From Aeropyrum sp. (GTDB taxonomy: Archaea; Thermoproteota; Thermoprotei_A; Sulfolobales; Acidilobaceae): a stretch of DNA of 49,852 nucleotides. Position numbers and translations under genes: made by a program. Within the stretch, counting starts at the first letter, position 1, and every line of letters begins with the position of its first letter. This document shows, piece after piece, positions 31,915 through 40,925 of the stretch. The notes under the pieces are model-generated. The model was not told the DNA's origin, ran no database searches, and saw nothing but the letters and a program-made list of their open reading frames with translations. The stretch covers positions 1 to 49,852 of the forward strand of contig WANT01000017.1 of the NCBI GenBank assembly GCA_015521685.1, in the 5' to 3' direction.

Positions 31915-32664
31915 ATGAGCAAATGCAGGAGGGTAGTAAAAGTGGACATATTGCCCACGCAGGCAGTATGGTGGGAGCTATTCCTGCTGTTCACAGCCGT
32001 GGGAATCATAGTTGCAGGCTCCGTCACAGCCTTCTTCATATATAATCTCATAAAGTATAGAGCCAAGGGCAGGGTTGACGAGAGTCCCGCTGAGGCCGAG
32101 AAGGGCAAGTTTAGAATTATGGTTGAGTCGAGTATATCAGGAAAGTCGAAGTACTTGCTCTTCGTTACAGGGATCATAGTGTTCATTCTGATTGTAGCTA
32201 CGATAGATGAGACACTATACCTAGAGTTCACTCCTCCAGCAGACGAGGCAGTAGTCATTATGGTTATAGGATTCCAGTTCGGCTGGCAGTTTGAATACAG
32301 CGTAGGTGGCGAGACTATCAAGACCATAAACTATGTTGTGCTCCCGACTGACACGCTAATAGAGTTCAAGGTGACTAGTAGGGACGTTTTCCACGCGTTT
32401 GGGATTCCGGAATTCAAGAATAAGATAGACGCTATACCAGGCATCTTGAACTCAATGTGGATAACAACCCCCGAGGAGCCCGGCATAGTTTATAATGCCT
32501 ACTGTTACGAGTTGTGCGGTGCAGGGCACAGCCTCATGGTGGGCAAGGTCATAATAGTAGATAAGGAGGAGTTCTTCGAGGCGTATAACGCTGGGCCGGA
32601 GGTCTTCGGAGAGTACGTTAACAGCGTGATATCCCAGTACAGGCAGGGAGGTGCTCTAGGGTGA
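31915..32664 (+). CDS. coxB: Heme-copper oxygen reductase subunit II (CuA)
   Basis: A 249-residue subunit II of an aa3-type oxidase. Two N-terminal membrane helices (WWELFLLFTAVGIIVAGSVTAFFIY and YLLFVTGIIVFILIVATIDETLYL) are followed by the periplasmic-type cupredoxin domain with GFQFGWQFEY. All CuA ligands are present: His160 in RDVFHAF, Cys197, Glu199 and Cys201 in CYELC, His205 and Met208. A complete CuA site argues for a cytochrome or copper-protein donor over a pure quinol oxidase. The ATG at 31915 is preferred to TTG 31873, which lies next to the TATA box. The stop overlaps the next GTG start by 4 bp. Confidence 0.95.
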   Translation: MSKCRRVVKVDILPTQAVWWELFLLFTAVGIIVAGSVTAFFIYNLIKYRAKGRVDESPAEAEKGKFRIMVESSISGKSKYLLFVTGIIVFILIVATIDETLYLEFTPPADEAVVIMVIGFQFGWQFEYSVGGETIKTINYVVLPTDTLIEFKVTSRDVFHAFGIPEFKNKIDAIPGILNSMWITTPEEPGIVYNAYCYELCGAGHSLMVGKVIIVDKEEFFEAYNAGPEVFGEYVNSVISQYRQGGALG

Positions 32665-35099
32665 GCTTCAGGACCTGGGTTATGAAGTGGCTGACCACAA
32701 CGGACCACAAAGACATAGGCATTCTCTACATAGTCACGTCAATAGGTTTCCTGCTGGTAGCAGGTAGCCTAGCCCTCCTCTTCAGGGTACAGCTTGCATT
32801 CCCGTACTCCAATTTCCTAGTTGGCAGCGAGTACTACCAGGCTGTAACAGTCCACGGCCTTGTGATGCTCCTGTGGTTCGCGTCTCCCTTTGCTATAGGT
32901 CTAGCAAACTATATAGTGCCCCTCCAAATCGGAGCAAAGGACCTGGCGTTCCCCAGGCTTAACGCCCTCAGCTACTGGCTATACCTATTCAGCGGCATCC
33001 TCCTCCTGCTAAGCGCGTTCACATCTGCAGGAGCTCCAGACGTGGGCTGGACTCTGTACGCTCCTCTAACCGCTAGGATCTACACTCCCACGGTTGGCAT
33101 GGACCTAGCAGCGCTATCTATCTTCATGCTATCTCTGAGCATAACCATAGGAACAATAAACTTCATGGTCACCATAGCTGCCATGAGAGCTCCAGGCATG
33201 GGTTGGTTCAAGCTACCTATGTTCACGTGGTCCATGCTATTCACCATGCTACTCATGCTCTGGGCCTTCCCGCCCCTCATGGTAGGTGCCGCCGTCCTCT
33301 TTATCGACAGGAATCTTGGTACAGAGTTCTTCCTAAATCCGGCCGGCGGTGCGCTCCTCTGGGACCACCTATTCTGGTTCTTCGGCCACCCAGAGGTCTA
33401 CATACTACTCTTCCCGGCTCTAGGTGCTATGGCTGACATCATAACTACATTTAGCAGGAGGCCCATCTACGCGAAGAAGTATATTCTAACGGCTTTCCTG
33501 ATAGCGACCATCATAAGCTTCATAGTGTGGATGCACCACATGTTCATCACAGGAACCAACATCTACACTAGGCTCTTCTACAGCATAACTACAATACTGA
33601 TATCAATACCCTTCGAGATGGCCGTCATGTCGTTCATATTCACTCTCTACAAGGGGAGGCTGATATACACGGTTCCCATGCTCTTCGCCGTGGGATCACT
33701 GCTAAACTTCATAATCGGGGGCTCCACTGGCGTATACCTAGGATCTATAGCGATTGACAGGGGTTTCAGGGGTACATACTGGGTTGTAGCCCACTTCCAC
33801 TACATACTAGTAGGTACTGTAACCCTAGGCCTGATAGCCGGGCTCTACTACTGGTGGCCTAAGATAACTGGGAGAATGTACAGCGAGAGGGTTGGCAAGA
33901 TACACTTCGTCCTAGCCATGGTTGGCGTAGCCCTAACATTCCTCCCCCAGTTCGTCCTCCTAGACATGCCGAGGAGGTACTTCACCTACGATGTGCCAGA
34001 GTGGCTGACCCTAAACCAGATATCAACAGTAGGCTCGTTTATCTTCGGAGTCTCAATGCTAGTTGGCCTAGCAAACTTCCTGCTCTCCCTAGTGAAAGGT
34101 CCTCCAGCGCCCAGCAACCCTTGGAACGCGTGGACTCTCGAGTGGTTCATACCGTCCCCCGCACCCAAGCATAACTTCCACGGCGTGCCCATAGTCAGGG
34201 AGGATAACACCGTAGTGTTCGCTAGCGAGGAGGCAATCGAGAAGTACGGTATAGAGTCTATAAGGAAGGGCGAGGTTGACATCCCAAGCACCCCACTCGC
34301 GGGAGGCCAGCACGGGGCTCACGCCAGCCACTCAACGCACCACATAGCAACCCTAGACCCACTTATACTAAGTACCGGCTTCTTCCTAGCCTTCGCGGGC
34401 CTCGTCCTAAGCAAGCCTGTGATGTACCTTGGAGTAATAATAGCTATGGCCGCCCTAGCTAGATGGCTATGGAAGGATGTGAGAAACCTCTTCGTGGAGG
34501 ACCTGCCAGGATACGTTGAGAACTGGCCATTCCCCAAGGACAAGATAAGGAGCGCCATGTGGGTGTTCATAGCCAGCGAGATAGCGACCTTCGGCAGCAT
34601 ATTCAGCGTCTACTTCTTCATCAGGTTCAACCCGGTAGGCAAGTTTATGAGCGACGCCTGGCCTCCAGGCTATCTCGTGCACGACGTCTGGTTAGGCCTC
34701 ATAAACACTGTTATACTATTCACGGGCACGCTACTATTCACACTAGTATACCTGGGCGTCAAAAACGGGAACGAGAAGCTATCGCTTATAGGCCTCCTAG
34801 GAACGCTGTACATGGCTATACTATTCTTGGTTGTAAAGTACTTTGAGTGGGGCGAGCTGCTAGCCGCTGGGCTAGGATTGGATGCTGGAATATACATGCA
34901 GGCATACTACCTAACCACCGGGGCTCACGGGCTCCACGTATTCTTAGGCGTGCTAGCGACTACATACCTACTCCTGAAGCTATTCCACGGAACCCTGAAG
35001 GGCAAGCAAGCCCTCTCTGAGGTGTTGGCAGTAGGCATCTACTGGGGCATAGTGGAGATGGTGTGGACCCTAGTATTCCCGCTATACTACCTGGTGTAG
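32661..35099 (+). CDS. coxA: Heme-copper oxygen reductase, fused subunits I and III
   Basis: An 812-residue fusion. Residues 1 to about 560 are subunit I with heme and copper ligands: His65 in HGLVM, GHPEVY with His243, Glu245 and Tyr247, His292-His293, and His378 and His380 in VAHFHYI. Residues about 590-812 are subunit III (SAMWVFIASEIATFGSIFSVYFF, YYLTTGAHGLHVFLG, YWGIVEMVWTLVFPLYYL). The enzyme reduces oxygen to water and pumps protons. The IPTGVK segment, whose Lys lines the K channel in mitochondrial-type enzymes, reads IPFEMA here, so proton entry must differ (inference). I+III fusions are known in several archaea and Thermus. The start is GTG at 32661, overlapping coxB. Confidence 0.96.
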   Translation: MSFRTWVMKWLTTTDHKDIGILYIVTSIGFLLVAGSLALLFRVQLAFPYSNFLVGSEYYQAVTVHGLVMLLWFASPFAIGLANYIVPLQIGAKDLAFPRLNALSYWLYLFSGILLLLSAFTSAGAPDVGWTLYAPLTARIYTPTVGMDLAALSIFMLSLSITIGTINFMVTIAAMRAPGMGWFKLPMFTWSMLFTMLLMLWAFPPLMVGAAVLFIDRNLGTEFFLNPAGGALLWDHLFWFFGHPEVYILLFPALGAMADIITTFSRRPIYAKKYILTAFLIATIISFIVWMHHMFITGTNIYTRLFYSITTILISIPFEMAVMSFIFTLYKGRLIYTVPMLFAVGSLLNFIIGGSTGVYLGSIAIDRGFRGTYWVVAHFHYILVGTVTLGLIAGLYYWWPKITGRMYSERVGKIHFVLAMVGVALTFLPQFVLLDMPRRYFTYDVPEWLTLNQISTVGSFIFGVSMLVGLANFLLSLVKGPPAPSNPWNAWTLEWFIPSPAPKHNFHGVPIVREDNTVVFASEEAIEKYGIESIRKGEVDIPSTPLAGGQHGAHASHSTHHIATLDPLILSTGFFLAFAGLVLSKPVMYLGVIIAMAALARWLWKDVRNLFVEDLPGYVENWPFPKDKIRSAMWVFIASEIATFGSIFSVYFFIRFNPVGKFMSDAWPPGYLVHDVWLGLINTVILFTGTLLFTLVYLGVKNGNEKLSLIGLLGTLYMAILFLVVKYFEWGELLAAGLGLDAGIYMQAYYLTTGAHGLHVFLGVLATTYLLLKLFHGTLKGKQALSEVLAVGIYWGIVEMVWTLVFPLYYLV

Positions 35100-35118
35100 C
35101 GATAGGGGGTGGAATGCT

Positions 35119-35412
35119 GTGGAGAAGATTATGAGGGACTTCGCGAAATACCTAGGTGTTTGGATAGTCCTAGTGGCTACTGCCGTGATAGAAGTCTTCT
35201 TCGTGCTGGAAGGCATAACTAGAAATCCGATGGTCTTTGTCGTAGCAGTAGCGCTATTCCAGTCAGCACTAATAGCCCTATTCTTCCAGCACTTGAGAGA
35301 GGAGCCTATTGTGATAAAGGGTATGACAGTTTCCGGCGCGATACTCATAGTCATACTTATCGTCTCAGCTGTCACGAGCGTCCTAACATGCACTCCATAC
35401 TTCCCAGGATAG
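35119..35412 (+). CDS. Oxidase subunit IV-like membrane protein
   Basis: A 97-residue protein with three membrane helices (YLGVWIVLVATAVIEVFFVLEG, FVVAVALFQSALIALFFQHLREE, GAILIVILIVSAVTSVLTC). This is the layout of prokaryotic cytochrome oxidase subunit IV, a small stabilising subunit. It starts at GTG 35119 after a GGGGGTGG ribosome binding site, 19 bp after the I+III fusion, and belongs to the same operon. Confidence 0.85.
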   Translation: MEKIMRDFAKYLGVWIVLVATAVIEVFFVLEGITRNPMVFVVAVALFQSALIALFFQHLREEPIVIKGMTVSGAILIVILIVSAVTSVLTCTPYFPG

Positions 35413-35425
35413 GCTGGGGGTGTGG

Positions 35426-35542
35426 ATGAGGATGGTGTCTAAGTACGCCTTGTCGGCCCTCACAGCTGGGCTAGTGGTGACTGGGATACTAATAGCACTG
35501 GTTATTGGAAGGCTTCTCGGCAAGGTCCCGCCATTCATCTAG
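35426..35542 (+). CDS. 38-residue single-helix membrane peptide, possible oxidase small subunit
   Basis: A short frame starting at ATG 35426 with GGGGGTG just upstream encodes 38 residues: a short basic N-terminus (MRMVSKYA), one hydrophobic helix (LTAGLVVTGILIALVIG) and a tail RLLGKVPPFI. It lies 13 bp after subunit IV and ends 10 bp before the terminator-like hairpin, so it is the last gene of the oxidase operon. Tiny one-helix subunits are common in heme-copper oxidases, which makes this a likely extra subunit, but I know no sequence match. Confidence 0.6.
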   Translation: MRMVSKYALSALTAGLVVTGILIALVIGRLLGKVPPFI

Positions 35543-35552
35543 AGGGCTCTGG

Positions 35553-35578
35553 AGTTCATTTAACACGAACTATTTTTT
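35553..35578 (+). terminator. Probable terminator of the oxidase operon
   Basis: AGTTC (35553-35557) faces GAACT (35567-35571) across 9 bases, followed by six T residues (35573-35578). It lies 10 bp after the stop of the small membrane peptide. Confidence 0.55.
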
Positions 35579-35685
35579 GAAATTTTGGTGTACCAATCTA
35601 AAAACGTTGAAACCGGGGGGTCTCTAGATGTCTGCATATTTGCTTCCCTTGTGTTTGAATCATTCATGGCTGTAGAGGTGTATGG

Positions 35686-36393
35686 GTGCGGGGTTGGCGG
35701 CTTGTGAGCGAGCTTGACAGGATACTATCCTCGATATCGCCTTTCAAGTGGGCTCTAGTGGCGTCCTTCATGGTCATCATACTAGGCCTGTCTGTTAACA
35801 TCTACACAGCCATGACAGGCTTCTACCCTAAGGCTGACATAGGGGTGGAGTCTGAGTATGCGACTGTCTTCAAGGTGGACCAGAGGGTATTTCCAATTAA
35901 GGTGGATAGCACAGAGGGGGAGGTGGCGGTTCCTATACAGGGCAAGATAAATATTATTGTACCACAGTATGTGAGATGCCCCGACATATGCCACTACGAA
36001 ACCCTGATGATGAAGGGTTTGATGGCGGAGCTCGCCAAGAGGGGGGAGCTAGATAGAGTGGTCTTTGTGACTGTAGAGGTAGACCCGTGGAGGGGGACTT
36101 TGGAGGAGGCCAGGGCTTATATCGAGGAGTCGCTAGAAGGGTTTGGCTTAGACCCCCAGTGGATCTGGGTTGGAGGCGATGTTGAGAAGCTAAACACGCT
36201 CTATAAGCAATTCGGCCTGATAGTGCAAAGGGACAAGGAGACTGGGCTGATTGTACATACAGCTGGATTCTACATTGTAGACGAGTACGGTAGGCTCATG
36301 TACTACGTTAGAGTCGAGGACAAGGGGTGGGAGAGGCCGGACGCTGTAGTCCAAGTACTTCTAAAAGTGCTGGACGAGGTTCTCAAGAGCTAA
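35686..36393 (+). CDS. sco: SCO1/SenC-type copper chaperone
   Basis: A 235-residue membrane-anchored thioredoxin-fold protein. One N-terminal helix (WALVASFMVIILGLSVNIYTA) anchors it outside the membrane. The copper-binding CxxxC is in YVRCPDICHYETLMM and the third ligand His is in IVHTAGFYIVDEYG. SCO proteins deliver copper to the CuA site of subunit II, which is complete in the adjacent oxidase. The start is GTG at 35686 with GAGGTG 5 bases upstream; a GTG at 35704 is an alternative. It is separated from the oxidase operon by a likely terminator, so it probably has its own promoter. Confidence 0.92.
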   Translation: MRGWRLVSELDRILSSISPFKWALVASFMVIILGLSVNIYTAMTGFYPKADIGVESEYATVFKVDQRVFPIKVDSTEGEVAVPIQGKINIIVPQYVRCPDICHYETLMMKGLMAELAKRGELDRVVFVTVEVDPWRGTLEEARAYIEESLEGFGLDPQWIWVGGDVEKLNTLYKQFGLIVQRDKETGLIVHTAGFYIVDEYGRLMYYVRVEDKGWERPDAVVQVLLKVLDEVLKS

Positions 36394-36975
36394 TCAGGCC
36401 TGAAGACCCCGGCAGTTCTCGCGGCCAATCCTCAAGAGTGATATGTACCCGAAGACGTGGTCTGTGTGAAGAGATAGTGGGCCTACAGATACCTTAACGG
36501 GCTTCAGAGACCTCTCAATATATCTAGCCACATCTTCAGGCGGGTCAATATGCGAGCCAGCAATGAATGCTGGCCTATCCCCACATAGCTCCCTAAGGTG
36601 TCTTGAGACGTCGCCACCCTCTTCTCTAAGTAGCAGAACACTACTGGTTTCTTTGGATAGGATGTATGAGAGAGTTTCTACACCTCCCTCAATAACCTTG
36701 AAGCAAGAGTCGAGGCCTCTAAGCGCTTTAGAAGCCTCGACCATGAATGATCTCTCGCTAGACACTTTGGATCTGCACTCGCTGGGGGCTAGTAGGATGC
36801 GTGGGGCTCTCGGAGGCCCTAGTAGGAGTGCGTAGAATTTGAAGCTAGACTCTGCTATGGCGAGAAAGGACCTGGCGACCACATCGAGCCTCCCGCTAGG
36901 GCCAGCATACCCCTTGGCCAGGTAATTGCCGTCAGTTCTAGCAGTAGGTGATATCACAACGTATATCGGCATCAA
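36394..36975 (-). CDS. trmY: TrmY-type tRNA pseudouridine54 N1-methyltransferase (SPOUT)
   Basis: A 193-residue SPOUT-fold methyltransferase of the TrmY (DUF358) family, which converts pseudouridine 54 in the T loop of archaeal tRNA to N1-methylpseudouridine. Family marks are the N-terminal strand YVVISPTARTDGNYLAKGYAGPSGRLDVVARSFLAIAESS and the C-terminal knot region VGPLSLHTDHVFGYISLLRIG. The middle is more divergent than usual and cysteine-rich. The stop directly abuts that of the SCO gene (convergent). The start is the ATG at 36975 or the next ATG. Confidence 0.85.
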   Translation of the reverse strand: MMPIYVVISPTARTDGNYLAKGYAGPSGRLDVVARSFLAIAESSFKFYALLLGPPRAPRILLAPSECRSKVSSERSFMVEASKALRGLDSCFKVIEGGVETLSYILSKETSSVLLLREEGGDVSRHLRELCGDRPAFIAGSHIDPPEDVARYIERSLKPVKVSVGPLSLHTDHVFGYISLLRIGRENCRGLQA

Positions 36976-37087
36976 GGTCCTAGACCGGGATCACTATACT
37001 TGCATCTCGCATCCTCTTAAAAGACCATGTGTTATCTTAAACTCCGGTTATAGAGGCTTCGGTGGTTAGAGACGAGGCGTTATTGGG

Positions 37088-37687
37088 GTGTGGCTGTTGG
37101 GCGGGGAGCCTAGTAGGGGTAAGGCGGCTGTTATGGCCTCCCTAGTTCTGATATTCCTAGCCATTATGATTCTCGCCTCCAGATATGTGTGGGTGGATAT
37201 CCTAGGGCTTGAGAGCGGCCCGGTAAATCCTTACGTAGCCGTGGCTGGGGGGCTAATAGTTGGCTTAGCCGCTCTAGAGCTTGTATACACCTATGTGTAC
37301 TTCCACCCAATACACATGCTCTCCAGAACGCTAGACGAGCTTAGATTCGCCATTTCCAGACTAGTTGTAGGGCGCAAGGCTTCGGGAGGCCGTGATAACG
37401 GGGGGTGCAGCGAGGTTGAGATAATTACCGAGGGCCCATACAGGTGCGTTAGACACCCTGTCTATACTGCAGCCATAACAGCGTTCATCGGGGCTAGCTT
37501 GATAAAACACTATTTCGTGCTAGCTCTAGCTGTACTAACCATAGTGTACTCAATTCTAGTTATAGTAGAGGAGAGGATGATCGATGCGAGGACCTGCGGA
37601 AGGTACTCGGAGGTCATGAAGGGCGTGCCCAGGCTAAACCCCATAGCGCTTGCTGTTTGTGTTGTGAGAGGACAGCACGAGGAGTAG
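37088..37687 (+). CDS. ICMT/PEMT-like integral membrane methyltransferase
   Basis: A 199-residue membrane protein with four or five helices. The C-terminal half carries ITEGPYRCVRHPVYTAAITAFIGASL, the GPYxxxRHPxY motif of isoprenylcysteine carboxyl methyltransferase and phospholipid methyltransferase families, followed by EERMIDARTCGRYSEVMKGVPRLNP, the EE-Y-PR element that completes the AdoMet site. The substrate is unknown: quinone, lipid and modified cysteine are all possible. It is divergent from the trmY gene. The start is GTG at 37088. Confidence 0.85.
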   Translation: MWLLGGEPSRGKAAVMASLVLIFLAIMILASRYVWVDILGLESGPVNPYVAVAGGLIVGLAALELVYTYVYFHPIHMLSRTLDELRFAISRLVVGRKASGGRDNGGCSEVEIITEGPYRCVRHPVYTAAITAFIGASLIKHYFVLALAVLTIVYSILVIVEERMIDARTCGRYSEVMKGVPRLNPIALAVCVVRGQHEE

Positions 37688-37703
37688 TAGCCCTTATGGA
37701 CCG

Positions 37704-38780
37704 CTAGCACAGGCTCGACGGCTCTAACACTCCCCCCACGTCATTAAACTGCCTCTCAGAAGAAAGCCTGCGAGGAATTTCCCTTCTTCCTTCAATTGCC
37801 TCTGTTACCATGCGCGCGAGGGCAGGGGCAAGCGTCACCCCAATACCGTCCAGGCCCAGAATTGCATAGTTTGAACTACAACCCGGAATAGGACCTACTA
37901 CGGGCGCTGCATCCTTTGCTGTCAAGCACGGGGATGACCTGAAAGCCGTCACGCTGGAATGAGATAGGTGTGGGATCCTCTTCTCAACCTTCATGGCCAC
38001 ATCAACTATAGTATCAATATCAGGTGAGAAGCCGTCTTCGGGCCTCTCGACGGGCTTACAGCATCCATCCCCTGCTAGGATCTCTCCAGGCCTCTCAGCG
38101 AGGTAGAAGCCTGTTGAATCATCTATCACGGCAGCCTCTACCAACCCGTTTTTGAAGGAAATAGAGTCGCACGAGTAAATGTGGAACTTGCCGGAGAGCA
38201 TCTCCAGGCCTGCAATCTCAGCCACCCATGCCCCTACAGAGACTACTACGAGGTCGAACTTTGAGCGCGAGCTCCCTGCGTAGACCTCCCCACAGGATAT
38301 GGCCGAAGCTCTAGCCTCTACAAGCTCTATTCTCTCAGACTCTAGAACAGCCCTATATATATCGCCAGTGTCTACAAGGGCTGATGGGATCACCCTGAGG
38401 ACCTCGCCATGGCCGACTGCCATACTCCTATCCACGCCTAAGTCTACCTTCGCCGGGCCACCCACCTCGTCCTTGACTAACTGCAGCTTAGACAGCTCTC
38501 TGTAGGTCGAGTCGCTGCAGCTTGAATCAAGTTTGGACACCCAGTAGATGGGAGCATCCCTAACCGCCTCGCGGAAATAAGACCTATATATGGAGAGAGA
38601 CTCGAGGGCTAGAGGGAGGATCCATGGAGGCAGGGTGAGGTCTATTATTCCAGCCGAGATCCTGGAGGCTGTCGGCAAGTTCGGATTCTGCTCGTAAATG
38701 TATACCCTATATCCAGCCCTAGATAGGAACCATGAAGCCATAAGGCCAGCTATCCCGCCCCCTACAACAGCAGCCTTCAA
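37704..38780 (-). CDS. FAD-dependent oxidoreductase, D-amino-acid oxidase family
   Basis: A 358-residue DAO-family flavoprotein. It starts with AVVGGGIAGLMASWFLSRAGYRVYIYEQ, the FAD dinucleotide fold, and ends with a second FAD contact in YAILGLDGIGVTLAPALARMV. The middle region (VGHGEVLRVIPSALVDTGDIYRAVLE) is the substrate domain of glycine, sarcosine or D-amino-acid oxidases and dehydrogenases. The substrate is not readable. It contains more cysteines than usual for the fold (CSDS, GDGCCKP, SPCLT). The start is the ATG at 38780. It is divergent from surE. Confidence 0.88.
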   Translation of the reverse strand: MKAAVVGGGIAGLMASWFLSRAGYRVYIYEQNPNLPTASRISAGIIDLTLPPWILPLALESLSIYRSYFREAVRDAPIYWVSKLDSSCSDSTYRELSKLQLVKDEVGGPAKVDLGVDRSMAVGHGEVLRVIPSALVDTGDIYRAVLESERIELVEARASAISCGEVYAGSSRSKFDLVVVSVGAWVAEIAGLEMLSGKFHIYSCDSISFKNGLVEAAVIDDSTGFYLAERPGEILAGDGCCKPVERPEDGFSPDIDTIVDVAMKVEKRIPHLSHSSVTAFRSSPCLTAKDAAPVVGPIPGCSSNYAILGLDGIGVTLAPALARMVTEAIEGRREIPRRLSSERQFNDVGGVLEPSSLC

Positions 38781-38867
38781 CGCCTAACCACCGACCCAAG
38801 AAAAGTTTAGTTGGCTCGCAGGATATTCAAGGAGCCTGACCTGAGGGCTTGGGGGGAGGCTAGGAGT

Positions 38868-39665
38868 TTGAAAGTTTTAGTAACGAACGACGATGGCGTC
38901 GGTAGCAAGTCCACCAGGCTTCTCGCGTCAACACTCAGGAGTATGGGCCATAGTGTATTCACAGCGCTACCGCTAGGAAACTGGAGCGGGTCGTCTAAAA
39001 GTATTGGAAAGATAGGCAGGGTTAGGCTCTACAGGTTCATGCTGGACTGCCCGGGATGCGAAGCTGTAGCGGCCGACGCTCCTCCAGCAGCGATGGTGGC
39101 GATCTCAATAGACATACTAGGGTTCAAGCCTGACATCGTTGTGTCTGGCGTTAATTACGGGCCTAACATAGGGATTCACGACTTGTTTAGCAGCGGGACT
39201 GTAGGTGCCGTGGTCGAAGCTGCATTCAAGGGTGTTAAGGGTGTGGCTTACAGTTCTTCCTGCTATCCAGAGGACCTGGGTTGTATAGAAAATGCTGTGC
39301 GTATAGCGGCTATCCTGTTCAAACCGCTATCTGAGGTCCTAACAAGTATTTCTGGGCTTTCAGCACTTTCGGTCAACATACCGGCAGGCGAGCCTCGAGG
39401 GCTGAGGGTCGTTAGAGCCTCGCCGAGAACTCCTAGGCTTTCTGGCAAAATAAGTGGGGATGGTAGCGTTAGCATTGGAAGAATAGACCACGTCAAGCTC
39501 TACGGCTCCGACTCCGTGGGATATGATGGCGGAGCCTATGCTAGGGGGTACATAAGCGTCATGCCGATAAGGGTTGAGGCAAGAGGTGTTCAGGTGGCCG
39601 AGGACCTTATCGAGGTGGTCGAGGAGTCTCTGAATGAAGCCCAGCTCCTGGGTAGGACCCTATAA
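38868..39665 (+). CDS. surE: 5'/3'-nucleotidase SurE
   Basis: A 265-residue SurE, a metal-dependent nucleoside monophosphate phosphatase. The metal site LVTNDDG is at the very start, followed by LPLGNWSGSSKSIG, ADAPPAAMVAISI, and VVSGVNYGPNIGIHDLFSSGTVGAVVEAAFKGVKGVAYS. I take TTG at 38868 because GGGGGGAGG lies 8 bases upstream and SurE proteins begin at this strand; the frame is open back to TTG 38811. The last 76 bp overlap the end of the convergent DHPS-like gene. Confidence 0.92.
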   Translation: MKVLVTNDDGVGSKSTRLLASTLRSMGHSVFTALPLGNWSGSSKSIGKIGRVRLYRFMLDCPGCEAVAADAPPAAMVAISIDILGFKPDIVVSGVNYGPNIGIHDLFSSGTVGAVVEAAFKGVKGVAYSSSCYPEDLGCIENAVRIAAILFKPLSEVLTSISGLSALSVNIPAGEPRGLRVVRASPRTPRLSGKISGDGSVSIGRIDHVKLYGSDSVGYDGGAYARGYISVMPIRVEARGVQVAEDLIEVVEESLNEAQLLGRTL

Positions 39666-40870
39666 ATGCTGCATCCATGCCAAGAACCGTACTTGCCAGT
39701 CTTGGTCGCCAGGAGGTTGATTATAATATCCTTGGGGGGAGAGCCTGTGGCCAAGCTATAAGACGCCATGTAGGAGGCTATTCTAGCCTCGAGAGTCGAG
39801 CCCCTAGCCTTACTGCTCTCCTCGCTAGCTAATATCAACGACGCGCCCGACTCTAGGGCTAAATATGTTAGAGCAGCTACCACCCCATGGGAATCGGCGT
39901 CTATTAGCTCGTAGAAATTGTTTATACCTAGGAGTGCCGGGCACTTCATTCCCAGATCGCGGGCTAGCCTAAGACTAGCCATGGAATAGAGAGGCCCTAT
40001 TGGGGCGCCCGGCCTGAACATTATGGGGTCCACTACAGGCCTAAACCCCTGGGACAAGCCCCACTCACACGCCTCCAATACGGCTGAAGCCCGGGATTCC
40101 AGATCATTGTTTTGATAGTTCGGTAGCACAACCACATACCTCGAGATATCCCCTATCCTGCGTGGAACCCTTCCTCCAGCCACTACACTCATAAAAATAT
40201 CTATCTCAACATCCTTCGAGAGACCCTCCACCAGGCTAGGGTCATGGGGATCTAACGCCACACGCAAGCCTAGCGCCTCGACAGCTGCCTCCACTATCCT
40301 CGAGAATAGTTTGGGGTTAACTGGGCTAGATGTGCCGAGGCCTACGAAGTCCGCCCCTAAGGAGGCCCTCATCAGCACCTCACTTAGGGCATCATACAGC
40401 CCGGCATACTTGTCTACGTAAACCTCAGACGCGACGAGCAGTGGGGGAGGAGTCTCAGGGATGTCCACTCTTCCCAGGACCGGATTTATGCTTTGTGAGA
40501 GCTCTTCGAGGACCTCGCGGACCACAGCTAGGTAGGAAGACCCTAACGCCTTCTCAGCGGGGAGAGCCGGGTCGAGGCTATCTATTCCGAATGCCCTCAA
40601 CACTTTTGGGAGGACCTTAATAGAATATGGACCCTTAACTATCCTGCCACCTAGCGAGGAATAATCGCCTGGTGCTGAGCCTGGGATTATGATTTTACCG
40701 CGATTGTGTCTCGAGGCTATTTCACGTATCTCTCCATGGCTGAGTTTTTCCAACACCTCAACAACTGGGTCATACCCCAGCCTCTCAAGCTCTACGAGAA
40801 CGCCTTGCTCGACGCTAGAGGTAGTTACCAAGACTATCCTTTCTCTCGAGGTTGGGCTGCCTGAATTCAT
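39590..40870 (-). CDS. Dihydropteroate synthase-related protein
   Basis: A 426-residue protein of the archaeal dihydropteroate-synthase-related group. The C-terminal two thirds form a TIM barrel of the pterin-binding type, with MRASLGADFVGLGTSS, FRPVVDPIMFRPGAPIGPLYSMA and CPALLGINNFYELIDADSHGVVAAL. The N-terminal 130 residues are an extra domain. It may act on a folate-like or methanopterin-like C1 carrier (inference). Its last 25 codons lie inside the 3' end of surE on the other strand, and that tail (SWASFRDSSTTSIRSSAT) has odd composition, so the true stop context deserves a check. Confidence 0.85.
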   Translation of the reverse strand: MNSGSPTSRERIVLVTTSSVEQGVLVELERLGYDPVVEVLEKLSHGEIREIASRHNRGKIIIPGSAPGDYSSLGGRIVKGPYSIKVLPKVLRAFGIDSLDPALPAEKALGSSYLAVVREVLEELSQSINPVLGRVDIPETPPPLLVASEVYVDKYAGLYDALSEVLMRASLGADFVGLGTSSPVNPKLFSRIVEAAVEALGLRVALDPHDPSLVEGLSKDVEIDIFMSVVAGGRVPRRIGDISRYVVVLPNYQNNDLESRASAVLEACEWGLSQGFRPVVDPIMFRPGAPIGPLYSMASLRLARDLGMKCPALLGINNFYELIDADSHGVVAALTYLALESGASLILASEESSKARGSTLEARIASYMASYSLATGSPPKDIIINLLATKTGKYGSWHGCSIYRVLPRSWASFRDSSTTSIRSSAT

Positions 40871-40925
40871 TATGGCTCCCTCAGGCTATAGTTTCCCTTG
40901 TCGTCTGGCTAGGCGAATATATAGT

